Part shown: piece after piece, positions 1 to 8,498 of the stretch
Position numbering within the stretch: the stretch's first letter is position 1
Layout of the letters: the number at the start of each line of letters is the position of its first letter
Assembly (NCBI GenBank): GCA_002361615.1
Contig: DETK01000005.1
Location: 11,762 to 61,502 of the forward strand
Reading direction: 5' to 3'
Origin: Bacteroidales bacterium UBA3290
Lineage (GTDB): Bacteria; Bacteroidota; Bacteroidia; Bacteroidales; UBA932
DNA: 49,741 nt
Translations under genes and position numbers: made by a program
Notes under the pieces: generated by a model
Told to the model about the DNA's origin: nothing
Databases searched by the model: none
Seen by the model: the letters and a program-made list of their open reading frames with translations, nothing else

Positions 1-685
1 AGAAGAGCATGAAGTGGTAGATCAGGATCTTGGCTGCTTCCTTGAGCGCTTCCTTCGGATGGATCGATCCGTCGGTCGTGATCTCGAGGTTGAGCTTCTC
101 GTAGTCAGTCTTCTGCTCGACACGCCAGGGTTCGACCGTATACTTCACATTCTTGATCGGCGTGAAGATCGAGTCGATGGCGATGGTGTCCACAGGGGCG
201 AGCTCGACTTTGTTCTCGTCAGCCGGAACGTAGCCCCGGCCCTTTCCGATCCGCAGATCCATGACCAGTTTCACCGTCGGCTCCATCGAGCAGATGTGAA
301 GGTCGGGGTTGAGGACCTTGAAGGAAGACAGATTCTTGGAAATATCCTCAGCGGTGAATTCCTGCTTGCCGGTCACCGTAATGGTGGCAGACTCGCTGTC
401 GACATCCTCGATCATCCGTTTGAAGCGGACCTGCTTGAGGTTGAGTACGATGTCGATCACACTCTCGATCACGCCGGGGATGGTGTCGAACTCGTGGGCG
501 ACACCGTCGATGCGGATCGAGGTGATGGCGAAGCCCTCCAGCGAAGAGAGCAGGATGCGGCGCAGCGCGTTGCCGATGGTGATTCCGTATCCAGGCTCGA
601 GCGGCCGGAATTCGAAACGACCAAAGGTCTCGCTCGCGTCGAGCATGATCACCTTGTCCGGTTTCTGGAATGCTAAAATGGCCAT
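1..685 (-). CDS. rpoA: DNA-directed RNA polymerase subunit alpha (3' end outside window)
   Basis: Alpha subunit of RNA polymerase; the N-terminal domain dimerises and seeds assembly of beta and beta'. About 228 residues are visible, starting MAILAFQKPDKVIMLD, followed by the conserved GYGITIGNALRRILLSSL segment that contacts the core. The reading frame runs off the left edge, so the C-terminal domain that binds UP elements and activators is not seen. The start is the ATG whose complement ends at 685, 11 bases after the rpsD stop, so it is the distal gene of the ribosomal operon. In this phylum rplQ normally follows; it would lie outside the window. Confidence 0.96.
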   Translation of the reverse strand, partial: MAILAFQKPDKVIMLDASETFGRFEFRPLEPGYGITIGNALRRILLSSLEGFAITSIRIDGVAHEFDTIPGVIESVIDIVLNLKQVRFKRMIEDVDSESATITVTGKQEFTAEDISKNLSSFKVLNPDLHICSMEPTVKLVMDLRIGKGRGYVPADENKVELAPVDTIAIDSIFTPIKNVKYTVEPWRVEQKTDYEKLNLEITTDGSIHPKEALKEAAKILIYHFMLF

Positions 686-696
686 TTCTTTGAATT

Positions 697-1302
697 TTAC
701 TTGGAGTACAACTCGACGATCAACTGTTCGTTGATGGTTTCAGGAATCTCACTGCGCTCAGGCAGGCTGGCGAATTTGCCGGCGCACTTGGCAGCATCCC
801 ATTCAAGCCAGGGATACTTGCCGGACGAGGCATTGAGGCTGTCCTGGATCACCTCGAGGCTCTTCGAGCGCTCGCGGACGCCCACGATGCTACCGGTCTT
901 GACGATGGTCGAGGGGATGTTGCACACCTCACCGTTGACCGTGATGTGGCAGTGGGTGACCAGCTGACGGGCAGCGGCGCGGGAAGGGGCGATACCCATA
1001 CGGTACACCAGGTTGTCCAGACGGGACTCCAGAAGCATCAGCAGGTTCTCGCCGGTACGGCCTTTCATGCGGTTGGCCTTGCCGTAGAGGTTGCGGAACT
1101 GACGCTCGAGCACACCGTAGGTATATTTCACCTTCTGCTTCTCAGCCAGCTGGATGCCGTACTCGGAAGTCTTCTTGCGCTTCTTGGCCAGGCCGTGCTG
1201 TCCCGGAGGGTAGTTCTTCTTTTCAAAATATTTGTCAGGGCCGTAGATCGGTTCACCGAACTTACGGGCAATCTTGGTTTTCGCACCAGTATATCTTGCC
1301 AT
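697..1302 (-). CDS. rpsD: 30S ribosomal protein S4 (uS4)
   Basis: Primary 16S rRNA-binding protein that nucleates the 30S body; in many bacteria it also autoregulates its operon. The protein is 201 residues, normal for the family. It opens MARYTGAKTKIARKFG, carries YPPGQHG near residue 33, and has an S4 RNA-binding domain around residues 90-150 (SRLDNLVYRMG...ARQLVTHCHITVNG). The four-cysteine zinc motif of some S4 proteins is absent, so this is the zinc-independent form. It lies between rpsK and rpoA in the usual alpha-operon order. Confidence 0.97.
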   Translation of the reverse strand: MARYTGAKTKIARKFGEPIYGPDKYFEKKNYPPGQHGLAKKRKKTSEYGIQLAEKQKVKYTYGVLERQFRNLYGKANRMKGRTGENLLMLLESRLDNLVYRMGIAPSRAAARQLVTHCHITVNGEVCNIPSTIVKTGSIVGVRERSKSLEVIQDSLNASSGKYPWLEWDAAKCAGKFASLPERSEIPETINEQLIVELYSK

Positions 1303-1322
1303 GATTCAAATGCTTTTAAACG

Positions 1323-1712
1323 TTAGACTCTGCGACGGCCTTTCGGGCGGCAACCATTGTGCGGAAGCGGGGTGACGTCGATGATCTCGGTGACCTCGAT
1401 GCCTGCTCCGTGGAGCGTGCGGATGGCGGATTCGCGACCGGCACCCGGACCCTTGACATAAGCCTTGATCTTGCGCAGACCGAGGTCGTAGGCGACCTTC
1501 GCGCAATCCTGGGCAGCGACCTGCGCGGCATAGGGCGTGTTCTTCTTCGAACCACGGAAGCCCATCTTACCGGCGGACGACCAGCTGATCACCTGACCCG
1601 TGCTGTTGGTCAGGGTAACGATGACGTTGTTGAAAGTGGACGAAATATGGGCCTGACCATAAGCGTCAACCTTGACAACCCTTTTCTTGCTTGTTGTAGT
1701 TTTCTTTGCCAT
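1323..1712 (-). CDS. rpsK: 30S ribosomal protein S11 (uS11)
   Basis: Platform protein of the 30S subunit that helps shape the mRNA exit region with S18 and S21. The 129-residue product has the family core: AHISSTFNNVIVTLTN near residue 20, the GMKGSR-like GFRGSKKNTPYAAQ segment, and the C-terminal PHNGCRPKGRRRV tail. The basic N-terminus (MAKKTTTSKKRVVK) is typical of Bacteroidota. It sits 10 bases downstream of rpsM and 20 bases before rpsD. Confidence 0.97.
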   Translation of the reverse strand: MAKKTTTSKKRVVKVDAYGQAHISSTFNNVIVTLTNSTGQVISWSSAGKMGFRGSKKNTPYAAQVAAQDCAKVAYDLGLRKIKAYVKGPGAGRESAIRTLHGAGIEVTEIIDVTPLPHNGCRPKGRRRV

Positions 1713-1722
1713 AATCTAAACC

Positions 1723-2100
1723 TTATTTCGTTGCTTTCTTCTTGTTGGCCACGGTCTTCTTGCGGCCTTTACGCGTACGGGCGTTGTTCTTGGTGCTCTG
1801 ACCGCGGACAGGAAGCCCCAGACGGTGACGGATGCCGCGATAGCAGCCGATATCCATCAGTCGTTTGATGTTTAACTGAGTGGCGGAACGGAGTTCGCCC
1901 TCGATCTTGAACTCATTTGCAATCATCGTACGGATTGCAGCAATCTGCTCGTCGTTCCAATCCTTGACCTTGATGTCGGGATTGATGTTCAGCGTCCCAA
2001 GGATCTTCTCGGAGGAACTGCGGCCGATTCCGTAGATATAGGTCAGACCTATGACTCCACGCTTGTTGTTGGGTAAATCTACACCGGCTATACGTGCCAT
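1723..2100 (-). CDS. rpsM: 30S ribosomal protein S13 (uS13)
   Basis: Head protein of the 30S subunit that contacts P-site tRNA and forms bridges to the 50S subunit. The 125-residue product begins MARIAGVDLPNNKRG, has the helix-two-turns-helix region with YIYGIGRSSSEKIL, and the signature GCYRGIRHRLGLPVRGQST followed by NARTRKGRKK and a lysine-rich tail. It is co-transcribed with rpmJ upstream and rpsK downstream. Confidence 0.97.
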   Translation of the reverse strand: MARIAGVDLPNNKRGVIGLTYIYGIGRSSSEKILGTLNINPDIKVKDWNDEQIAAIRTMIANEFKIEGELRSATQLNIKRLMDIGCYRGIRHRLGLPVRGQSTKNNARTRKGRKKTVANKKKATK

Positions 2101-2138
2101 AATCTATTTTTTACTTTATTTGTTTACAAATTAAAAGA

Positions 2139-2255
2139 TTATCCCTGGCGCATCTTGAATTTCGGATTCTTCTTGCAAATGACATACAAGCGGCCTTTGC
2201 GCTTTACGATCTTGCAATCCTCACTACGCTTCTTAATGGATGTCTTGACTTTCAT
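2139..2255 (-). CDS. rpmJ: 50S ribosomal protein L36 (bL36)
   Basis: A 38-residue gene found by reading the gap between infA and rpsM. The product starts MKVKTSIKKRSEDCKIVKRK and ends NPKFKMRQG with a TAA stop. L36 is a small zinc-ribbon protein of the 50S subunit; the visible cysteines are in EDCKIV and VICKK, and the usual later zinc ligands are replaced by N and K residues, so this looks like a zinc-independent variant. The infA-rpmJ-rpsM order supports the call, and the start ATG follows infA by 12 bases. Confidence 0.95.
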   Translation of the reverse strand: MKVKTSIKKRSEDCKIVKRKGRLYVICKKNPKFKMRQG

Positions 2256-2267
2256 TGTAGTAGTTTT

Positions 2268-2486
2268 TTATTTGTATCTGAAAGATATTCTTCCTTTGGT
2301 CAAATCATACGGGGACATTTCGACCCTCACCTTGTCTCCCGGGAGTATCCGGATGTAGTGCATACGCATCTTGCCCGAGATATGGGCGATGATCACGTGG
2401 CCGTTGTCGAGTTCGACACGGAACATCGCGTTCGACAGGGCCTCGATAATGGTACCTTCTTTTTCTATTGCAGACTGTTTCGGCAT
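2268..2486 (-). CDS. infA: Translation initiation factor IF-1
   Basis: IF-1 occupies the ribosomal A site during initiation and assists IF-2 and IF-3. The 72-residue product is a single S1-type OB fold: MPKQSAIEKEGTIIEALSNA, then FRVELDNGHVIIAHISGKMR, MHYIRILPGDKVRVEMSPYD and LTKGRISFRYK. This matches the family over its full length. It is located between map and rpmJ, the standard place in Bacteroidota. Confidence 0.97.
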   Translation of the reverse strand: MPKQSAIEKEGTIIEALSNAMFRVELDNGHVIIAHISGKMRMHYIRILPGDKVRVEMSPYDLTKGRISFRYK

Positions 2487-2504
2487 ATATTGAAATCGTA
2501 TGGT

Positions 2505-3275
2505 TTAACGCTTGTCTTTTTCAATAAATTCAAAAGTTGTCAGAACTTCGGCCTTGCCGTGGCGGACGACGACCGTCTTCTCGAAATGGGCAGACTTCGC
2601 GCCGTCGGCCGTATGCACGGCCCATCCGTTTTCGTCGAGATAGACTTCCTTCCGGCCGGCGTTGATCATCGGCTCGATGCAGATGACCATGCCCTCGTGG
2701 AGCTTGACACCATGACCGCGCCGTCCGTAGTTGGGGACTTCCGGGCTCTCGTGCATATCGCGACCGATGCCGTGTCCGACCATCTCCCTGACGACGGAGA
2801 AGCCGAGTGCCTCGCAATACGACTGGACGGCTTCGCCGATGTCGCCCGTGCGGTTTCCCGCCACAGCCTGTTCGATGCCTTTCTCCAGCGATTGTCTGGT
2901 GGCATCGAGCAGCTGCTGCGTGCGGGCGTCCACTTTCCCGACCGGGAAGGTGTAGGCCGAGTCGCCGTAGAATCCCCCATAGACCGTGCCGCAGTCGACC
3001 GAGACGATGTCGCCTTCCTTGAGCTTGTAAGCGGAGGGGAAGCCGTGCACCACCACGTCGTTGACCGACAGGCAGAGCGTTGCGGGGAATCCGTCGTATC
3101 CGAGGAATCCGGGAACTGCCCCGAGGGAACGGATGTATTTCTCGGCGATCACGTCGAGCTCCTTGGTAGTGATACCCGGCTCGATATGACGGCCGACCTC
3201 TGCCAGTGTCTTGGACACCATCAGGGCATTCTCCCTAAGCAGGCCGATCTCTTCTTCGGATTTAAGTCTGATCAT
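2505..3275 (-). CDS. map: Methionine aminopeptidase, type I
   Basis: Removes the initiator methionine from nascent proteins in the cytoplasm. The 256-residue pita-bread-fold protein shows the dinuclear metal site: aspartates in VSVDCGTVYGGFYGDSAYTF, histidine in MVGHGIGRDMHESP, glutamate in GMVICIEPM, and a C-terminal glutamate in HFEKTVVV. There is no N-terminal zinc-finger extension, so it is type Ia. The start MIRLKSEEEI is the only good ATG near the secY stop. Its place between secY and infA is conserved in the phylum. Confidence 0.96.
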   Translation of the reverse strand: MIRLKSEEEIGLLRENALMVSKTLAEVGRHIEPGITTKELDVIAEKYIRSLGAVPGFLGYDGFPATLCLSVNDVVVHGFPSAYKLKEGDIVSVDCGTVYGGFYGDSAYTFPVGKVDARTQQLLDATRQSLEKGIEQAVAGNRTGDIGEAVQSYCEALGFSVVREMVGHGIGRDMHESPEVPNYGRRGHGVKLHEGMVICIEPMINAGRKEVYLDENGWAVHTADGAKSAHFEKTVVVRHGKAEVLTTFEFIEKDKR

Positions 3276-3294
3276 GTGAAAGAATCTATCAAAA

Positions 3295-4620
3295 TTACAT
3301 ACCCGAACGGCCCTTGAGACGTCCCGTCTTCATCAGACCGTCGTAGTGACGCATGAGCAAGTGGTTCTCGATCTGCTGGAGCGTATCGAGGATCACACCC
3401 ACAAGGATCAGCAGCGAGGTGCCGCCGTAGAAAGGTGCGAACTGCGGGTTGACGCCAAACATACGCGCGAAAGCGGGAAGGATGGCGACAAGGGCCAGCA
3501 GGATGGAACCGGGAAGCGTGATACGCGACATCACGGCGTCGATGTACTCGGCCGTCTTCTTGCCGGGCTTGCAACCCGGAATGAAACCGCCGTTCTTCTT
3601 CATTTCCTCTGCCATGTTGGTCGGGTTCACCGTAATAGCGGTGTAGAAGTACGTGAACAGGATGACCATGATGGCGTAGATGAAGTTGTACCAGAAACCG
3701 TTGGTGTTGCCCAGGACGGCAGCCAGACCCTTGGTAGCGTTGAAGCCTTGGAAGATGAGCGGGAAGAGCATCAGTGCCTGCGCGAAGATGATCGGCATCA
3801 CACCTGCCGCATTGATCTTCAACGGGATGTACTGACGCACGCCGCCATACTGCTTGTTGCCGACGATACGTTTGGCGTACTGCACGGGAATCTTACGCAC
3901 CGCCTGCACAAGCGCGATGGTACCGACGAAGACCAGGAAGAGAACGACCAGTTCGATGACAAGCACGAGCATGCCGCCAAGGCTGGTGTTCCATTTCTCG
4001 GTGATCTCGATCCAAAGGGCCTGCGGGAGACGGGCGATGATACCGATCATGATGATCAGGGAAATACCATTACCAATGCCGCGGTCTGTAATTCTTTCAC
4101 CCAACCACATGACGAACATCGTACCACCGATCAGGATCAGCGTGGCGAAGACACCGTACCACCAGCCGTTCATCGTGGTGACGAACGCCTCGGGGGGCAG
4201 GGTCGAACGAAGGCTCGCGACATACGCGGGGCCCTGGATCGCCAGGATCGCAATCGTAAGGTAACGGGTGTATTGATTCATCTTGCGACGTCCGCTTTCG
4301 CCTTCGCGCTGGAGGCGCTGGAAGGACGGAAGGAAGACGCCCAGGAGCTGGATCACGATGGAAGCGGAGATGTAGGGCATCACACCCAACGCAAAGATGG
4401 AAGCGTTGCCGAAGGCACCGCCGGAGAACATGTTCAACAGACCGACCAGGCCTTCCGTGGAGCGTTGCTGCAGGACAGCGATCTGGGTGGCGTCAATGCC
4501 AGGGATCACGATGTAGCTGCCGAGACGATAGACAACGATCAACAAGAAGGTATAGATCAACCGCTTGCGGAGATCCTCGATCTTGAACATGTTGGCTATT
4601 GTTTGAAAAAATCTTTTCAT
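3295..4620 (-). CDS. secY: Preprotein translocase subunit SecY
   Basis: Channel-forming subunit of the SecYEG translocon in the inner membrane. The 441-residue product has about ten hydrophobic helices. It starts MKRFFQTIANMFKIEDLRKRL and includes the plug region GSYIVIPGIDATQIAV, the LNMFSGGAFGNASIFALGVMPYISASIV signature, and cytoplasmic-loop sequence PVQYAKRIVGNKQYGG. It lies between rplO and map with 15-19 base spacings, the standard spc-operon position. Confidence 0.97.
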   Translation of the reverse strand: MKRFFQTIANMFKIEDLRKRLIYTFLLIVVYRLGSYIVIPGIDATQIAVLQQRSTEGLVGLLNMFSGGAFGNASIFALGVMPYISASIVIQLLGVFLPSFQRLQREGESGRRKMNQYTRYLTIAILAIQGPAYVASLRSTLPPEAFVTTMNGWWYGVFATLILIGGTMFVMWLGERITDRGIGNGISLIIMIGIIARLPQALWIEITEKWNTSLGGMLVLVIELVVLFLVFVGTIALVQAVRKIPVQYAKRIVGNKQYGGVRQYIPLKINAAGVMPIIFAQALMLFPLIFQGFNATKGLAAVLGNTNGFWYNFIYAIMVILFTYFYTAITVNPTNMAEEMKKNGGFIPGCKPGKKTAEYIDAVMSRITLPGSILLALVAILPAFARMFGVNPQFAPFYGGTSLLILVGVILDTLQQIENHLLMRHYDGLMKTGRLKGRSGM

Positions 4621-4635
4621 AAGGCCCTCCGGGGT

Positions 4636-5082
4636 TTAGAGTTTGGTGACGGTTCCGCCTTTTTCTTCGATCTTCTTGATAGCCGTAGCCGAGAATGCAT
4701 CCGCCGTCACGTCGAGCTTCGCGGTCAGTTCCCCGTTGCCGAGGATCTTGACCAGGTCGCCCTTGGAGGCCAGACCGGCATTCATCAGGACGTCGACGTC
4801 GATGGCAGTGAGGTTGTAGCGCTCGCTGATCGTCTGCAGGGCAGAAAGGTTGACGGCCTTGTATTCAACTCTGTTGTGATTCTTGAAACCGAACTTCGGA
4901 AGACGGCGCTGGATAGGCATCTGACCGCCTTCGAAACCGATCTTGCGGGCATAACCGGAACGGGATTTCGCACCGTTGCTGCCACGGCCCGCCGTCTTGC
5001 CAAGACCCGAACCCGGGCCGCGGCCGACGCGTTTCTCCGATTTCACGGAACCTTTTGCAGGGGTAAGATTATGAAGTTTCAT
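4636..5082 (-). CDS. rplO: 50S ribosomal protein L15 (uL15)
   Basis: Late-assembly protein of the 50S subunit. The 148-residue product opens MKLHNLTPAKGSVKSEKRVG and has the glycine/arginine-rich extended arm (GRGPGSGLGKTAGRGSNGAK) followed by GFEGGQMPIQRRLPKFGF, both family signatures. The C-terminal globular part ends GGTVTKL. It is preceded by rpmD and followed by secY. Confidence 0.97.
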   Translation of the reverse strand: MKLHNLTPAKGSVKSEKRVGRGPGSGLGKTAGRGSNGAKSRSGYARKIGFEGGQMPIQRRLPKFGFKNHNRVEYKAVNLSALQTISERYNLTAIDVDVLMNAGLASKGDLVKILGNGELTAKLDVTADAFSATAIKKIEEKGGTVTKL

Positions 5083-5093
5083 CGCAATTTCTC

Positions 5094-5279
5094 CTATTCG
5101 TTAACGGGTTCACAGGTAACCAGGTGGGCGACCCGCTCGATCATACCCTGGGTAACCGGGGTGAGTTCCACGATGACACTCTGGTGCATCTTGTGGATAC
5201 CGAGCGAGGTGAGGTTGGCAATCTGACGCTTGGTAGCGCCGCTCTTGCTCTTGATCTGCGTAAGTTTCACTTTTGCCAT
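5094..5279 (-). CDS. rpmD: 50S ribosomal protein L30 (uL30)
   Basis: Small 50S protein of 61 residues. The ferredoxin-like fold signature is clear: MAKVKLTQIKSKSGATKRQI followed by NLTSLGIHKMHQSVIVELTP and GMIERVAHLV. Length and position between rpsE and rplO are standard for bacteria. Confidence 0.96.
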   Translation of the reverse strand: MAKVKLTQIKSKSGATKRQIANLTSLGIHKMHQSVIVELTPVTQGMIERVAHLVTCEPVNE

Positions 5280-5292
5280 TTCAAATCCCTCC

Positions 5293-5811
5293 TTAACCGT
5301 TAAATACTCTGTTCATAGGGATGCCGCGCAGGCCGGCCACGGTGTAGGCGTCGCGCATTTCAGTCAGCGCGGCGACGGTTGCCTTGACCAGGTTGTGCGG
5401 GTTGGAGCTGCCCTTGCTCTTGGCGAGGACGTCGTGGATGCCTACCGACTCGAAGACGGCACGCATAGCACCACCGGCCTTCACACCGGTACCGGGGGCA
5501 GCGGGTTTCATGAACACGCGGGCGCCGCCGAATTTGGCTGCCTGCTCGTGCGGAATGGTCTGCTTGCTGAGCGGGATGCGGACAAGGTTCTTCTTCGCAT
5601 CTTCAATACCCTTGGAGATGGCGGTGGTAACCTCGTTTGCCTTTCCAAGGCCGTAGCCCACGACACCATTTTCGTCGCCGACCACCACGATGGCAGCAAA
5701 GCTGAAGTGGCGTCCACCCTTGGTGACCTTGGTCACGCGCTGGACGGCTACCAGACGGTCCTTGAGTTCGAGGTCCGTCGTCTTGACTTTCTTAACATTG
5801 ATATCTGCCAT
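5293..5811 (-). CDS. rpsE: 30S ribosomal protein S5 (uS5)
   Basis: 30S protein involved in translational accuracy and mRNA unwinding at the entry channel. The 172-residue product contains the N-terminal double-stranded RNA-binding fold (LKDRLVAVQRVTKVTKGGRH, FSFAAIVVVGDENGVVGYG) and the C-terminal domain with PAAPGTGVKAGGAMRAVFES and SSNPHNLVKATVAAL. The start MADINVKKVKTTDLELKDR is typical of Bacteroidota. It lies 5 bases from rplR. Confidence 0.97.
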   Translation of the reverse strand: MADINVKKVKTTDLELKDRLVAVQRVTKVTKGGRHFSFAAIVVVGDENGVVGYGLGKANEVTTAISKGIEDAKKNLVRIPLSKQTIPHEQAAKFGGARVFMKPAAPGTGVKAGGAMRAVFESVGIHDVLAKSKGSSNPHNLVKATVAALTEMRDAYTVAGLRGIPMNRVFNG

Positions 5812-5816
5812 AGCAC

Positions 5817-6179
5817 TTAGAATTTAAGGCCACCCTCGCGGGCAGCTTCTGCCAAACTTTTAACTCTTCCGTGATAGAGGTAACCTCCGCGGTCGAAAGC
5901 GACGGTGGAGATCCCTTTCTCAAGTGCGCGCTCTGCGATCGCCTTGCCGACGATGGCGGCGGCTTCCGTACCGGTCTTGCCCTTGCAGGACTCGACGAGC
6001 GCCTTGTCGTTGGACGCTGCGGAAACCAGGGTCACGCCCTTGGTGTCGTCCACTACCTGGACGTAGATCTGTTTATTACTTCTGAACACCACCAGACGCG
6101 GACGCTCGGCCGTACCGTTGACGACCTTGCGGATGCGGTTGTGGATGCGTTCTCTTCTTTCTAATTTAGTCAATGCCAT
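5817..6179 (-). CDS. rplR: 50S ribosomal protein L18 (uL18)
   Basis: Binds 5S rRNA and helps attach it to the 50S central protuberance. The 120-residue product has the expected basic N-terminus (MALTKLERRERIHNRIRK), PRLVVFRSNKQIYVQVVDD and the C-terminal FDRGGYLYHGRVKSLAEAAREGGL signature. Length is typical. It is flanked by rplF and rpsE in spc-operon order. Confidence 0.97.
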   Translation of the reverse strand: MALTKLERRERIHNRIRKVVNGTAERPRLVVFRSNKQIYVQVVDDTKGVTLVSAASNDKALVESCKGKTGTEAAAIVGKAIAERALEKGISTVAFDRGGYLYHGRVKSLAEAAREGGLKF

Positions 6180-6193
6180 AACTTGATCTCCTA

Positions 6194-6754
6194 TTATTTA
6201 GCAGAAGCACTCTTGCCGGCCTTGCGACGGAGCTGTTCGCCGACGAACTTGATACCCTTGCCCTTGTACGGCTCAGGCTTGCGCAGCGAGCGGACCTTGG
6301 CGGCAACCATACCGAGCAGCTGCTTGTCAGCGCTCTTCAAAACCAAAACGGGATTCTGACCCTTCTTCACGGGCTCGGCTTCAGCCTTCACCTCATCGGG
6401 GAGGCAGAACTGGATGTCGTGCGAATAACCGAGGCTGAAGACCACGATCTGGCCTTTGACCTCGACACGGTAACCGACACCGACGAGCTCCTGCTTGACA
6501 GTGTAACCTTCAGAAACACCCACGACCATGTTATGGATCAGGGCACGATAGAGGCCGTGCATCGAACGGTGGCGAGGTTGATCTGTAGGACGTTTAACTG
6601 TAAGAACACCCCCATCTGCGGAAACTTCGATGTCCGGATCAATCTTCTGGGACAGCGTTCCGAGCGGGCCTTTCACCGTGACGACGTGGTCGTCGCTCAC
6701 AGAGACGGCGACACCCGAGGGCAGGTTTACAGGTAATTTTCCGATTCTTGACAT
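6194..6754 (-). CDS. rplF: 50S ribosomal protein L6 (uL6)
   Basis: 50S protein near the factor-binding site. The product is 186 residues from MSRIGKLPVNLPSGV, with two tandem alpha/beta repeats and the C-terminal PEPYKGKGIKFVGEQLRRKAGKS signature. An upstream in-frame ATG at 6796 would add 14 residues (MLRVLIVNNQNSSI) and overlap the rpsH stop. The start at 6754 was chosen because S-R-I-G-K directly after Met is universal in L6. Confidence 0.96.
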   Translation of the reverse strand: MSRIGKLPVNLPSGVAVSVSDDHVVTVKGPLGTLSQKIDPDIEVSADGGVLTVKRPTDQPRHRSMHGLYRALIHNMVVGVSEGYTVKQELVGVGYRVEVKGQIVVFSLGYSHDIQFCLPDEVKAEAEPVKKGQNPVLVLKSADKQLLGMVAAKVRSLRKPEPYKGKGIKFVGEQLRRKAGKSASAK

Positions 6755-6780
6755 TATGCTTGAATTTTGATTGTTAACAA

Positions 6781-7176
6781 TTAGTACACGTAGCAAATTA
6801 CTTCACCACCGACATTGAGGTTGCGCGCCTCCTTGTCCGTGACAATACCCTTGGAAGTGGAAAGGATGGCGATACCCAGTCCGTTGAGCACACGCGGCAT
6901 GTTCTCCACGTCGGTGTACGTACGCAGACCCGGGGAGCTGACGCGGATGAGCTTCTTGACAGCTGCCTTCTTGGTCTCCGGATGGTACTTGAGCGCCATC
7001 TTGATGGTGTTGCAGGGTTTCCCCTCAACGACTTTGTAGGCCAGGATGTAACCCTTCTCGTGGAGAATGCGGGTGATCTCGACCTTCATTTTCGATGCCG
7101 GAACCTCGACGGTCTTGTGACCTGCGAGATAGGCATTGCGAACTCTTGTCAGATAATCTGCAATTGGATCAGTCAT
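6781..7176 (-). CDS. rpsH: 30S ribosomal protein S8 (uS8)
   Basis: Central-domain 16S rRNA-binding protein and, in E. coli, the spc-operon repressor. The 131-residue product starts MTDPIADYLTRVRNAYLAGH and ends with the family signature STSKGIVTDKEARNLNVGGEVICYVY. The middle, RVSSPGLRTYTDVENMPRV, also matches. A 94-base spacer separates it from rpsN upstream, wider than most spacings here. Confidence 0.97.
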   Translation of the reverse strand: MTDPIADYLTRVRNAYLAGHKTVEVPASKMKVEITRILHEKGYILAYKVVEGKPCNTIKMALKYHPETKKAAVKKLIRVSSPGLRTYTDVENMPRVLNGLGIAILSTSKGIVTDKEARNLNVGGEVICYVY

Positions 7177-7270
7177 TTTCTTTCGTTTTTGTGAATTCCC
7201 GGCGTCACTCGGAAAAAGCCTTTGCGCGACGCCCGATATCCAATGTGTTATTAATTAAGTGAATGTATTT

Positions 7271-7540
7271 CTACCAGCTAGCCTTCTTGACGCCCGGGAT
7301 CAGACCCTTGGAGGCCATTTCGCGGAACTGGATGCGGCTGATGCCGAAATAGCGCATGTAACCCTTCGGACGGCCCGTGATGGAGCAGCGGTTGTGCTGG
7401 CGGCACGGAGAGCTGTTCTTCGGAAGCTTGTCCAGAGCGGCCCAGTCGCCGGCTTCTTTCAAGGCTTTGCGTTTCTCAGCATACTTGGCACACATCTTCG
7501 CACGTTTGACTTCACGTGCCTTCATCGATTCTTTTGCCAT
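7271..7540 (-). CDS. rpsN: 30S ribosomal protein S14 (uS14), zinc-independent form
   Basis: 30S head protein. The 89-residue product (MAKESMKAREVKRAKMCAKY...) is the longer zinc-independent class; it carries SSPCRQHNRCSITGRPKGYM and RYFGISRIQFREMASKGLIPGVKKASW but lacks the paired CxxC motifs of the short form. It sits between rplE and rpsH as in other spc operons. Confidence 0.97.
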   Translation of the reverse strand: MAKESMKAREVKRAKMCAKYAEKRKALKEAGDWAALDKLPKNSSPCRQHNRCSITGRPKGYMRYFGISRIQFREMASKGLIPGVKKASW

Positions 7541-7550
7541 ACCTTAAGTA

Positions 7551-8165
7551 TTAATTATTGTGTTTGATATTCTTGAAAGGTATACCGAATTCGCGCAGAA
7601 GAGCGAAGGCTTCCTCGTCCTTGTTGGCGGTGGTGACGAAGGTGATCTCCATACCCATGACTTTCGTGATCTTGTCGATGTCGATTTCCGGGAAGATGAT
7701 CTGCTCCTTCACGCCGAGGGTGTAGTTGCCACGGCCGTCGAAGTTCTCGGAGACACCCTTGAAGTCGCGGATACGCGGCAGGGAGACGGCGATCAGACGC
7801 TCGAGGAACTCATACATGCGGATGCCGCGCAGGGTGACTTTCACGCCGATGGGCATGCCCTTGCGGAGCTTGAAGTTGGAGATGTCCTTACGGGACACGG
7901 TCTGGACCGCTTTCTGTCCGGTGATGGTGGTGAGCTCCTGCTGGGCGACCTCGACCAGTTTCTTGTCCTGGGTCGCGCTGCCGATGCCCTGGTTGACGGT
8001 GATCTTGGTCAGCTTGGGAACCTGCATCACGGTGGAATACTTGAATTCCTTCATCAACTTGTCCACGATCTCTTCCTTATACTTCTTCTGAAGGGAAGGG
8101 ACGTAACCGATCTGGGCCATGGTGGGACCCTGCGGTACTGCTGCTGCTTTTTCTTTCTTTGCCAT
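7551..8165 (-). CDS. rplE: 50S ribosomal protein L5 (uL5)
   Basis: Binds 5S rRNA and contacts P-site tRNA. The core (YVPSLQKKYKEEIVDKLMKE, PKLTKITVNQGIGSATQDKK, PIGVKVTLRGIRMYEFLERL, and a C-terminal FGIPF) is standard. At 204 residues it is some 20 longer than usual because of an N-terminal MAKKEKAAAVPQGPTMAQIG segment. The outer ATG overlaps the rplX stop by one base (TAATG), which favours it; an inner ATG at 8120 would give the conventional length. The extension may therefore be real or a start ambiguity. Confidence 0.95.
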   Translation of the reverse strand: MAKKEKAAAVPQGPTMAQIGYVPSLQKKYKEEIVDKLMKEFKYSTVMQVPKLTKITVNQGIGSATQDKKLVEVAQQELTTITGQKAVQTVSRKDISNFKLRKGMPIGVKVTLRGIRMYEFLERLIAVSLPRIRDFKGVSENFDGRGNYTLGVKEQIIFPEIDIDKITKVMGMEITFVTTANKDEEAFALLREFGIPFKNIKHNN

Positions 8166-8485
8166 TACTTGATCTCCTCACCTGATTTTTTCGCGTAGCG
8201 TACGAGTTTGCCCTTTTCGCCCATGCGACGGCCAATCTTCGTGGCGCCGCCCTTGACGGGGTCGACGACCTGGAGGTTGGACACGTGCACGCCGGCTTCC
8301 TTCTTGACAATGCCGCCCTGCGGGTTCTTGGAATTGGGTTTGGTATGCTTGCTGACCATGTTGACTCCTTCAACGATGGCGCGGTTGTTCTCCGTATCCA
8401 CAGCCAGGACCTTGCCGGTCTTACCCTTGTCGTTGCCTGCGTTCACGTAGACCATATCGCCTTTTTTGATATGCAATTTTGCCAT
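8165..8485 (-). CDS. rplX: 50S ribosomal protein L24 (uL24)
   Basis: Assembly-initiator protein of the 50S subunit. The 106-residue product shows the KOW motif (KKGDMVYVNAGNDKGKTGKV) at residues 6-25 and the signature EGVNMVSKHTKPNSKNPQGGIVKKEAG. It sits 13 bases after rplN and its stop shares one base with the rplE start, suggesting translational coupling. Confidence 0.97.
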   Translation of the reverse strand: MAKLHIKKGDMVYVNAGNDKGKTGKVLAVDTENNRAIVEGVNMVSKHTKPNSKNPQGGIVKKEAGVHVSNLQVVDPVKGGATKIGRRMGEKGKLVRYAKKSGEEIK

Positions 8486-8498
8486 TGTTTCTTCCTCC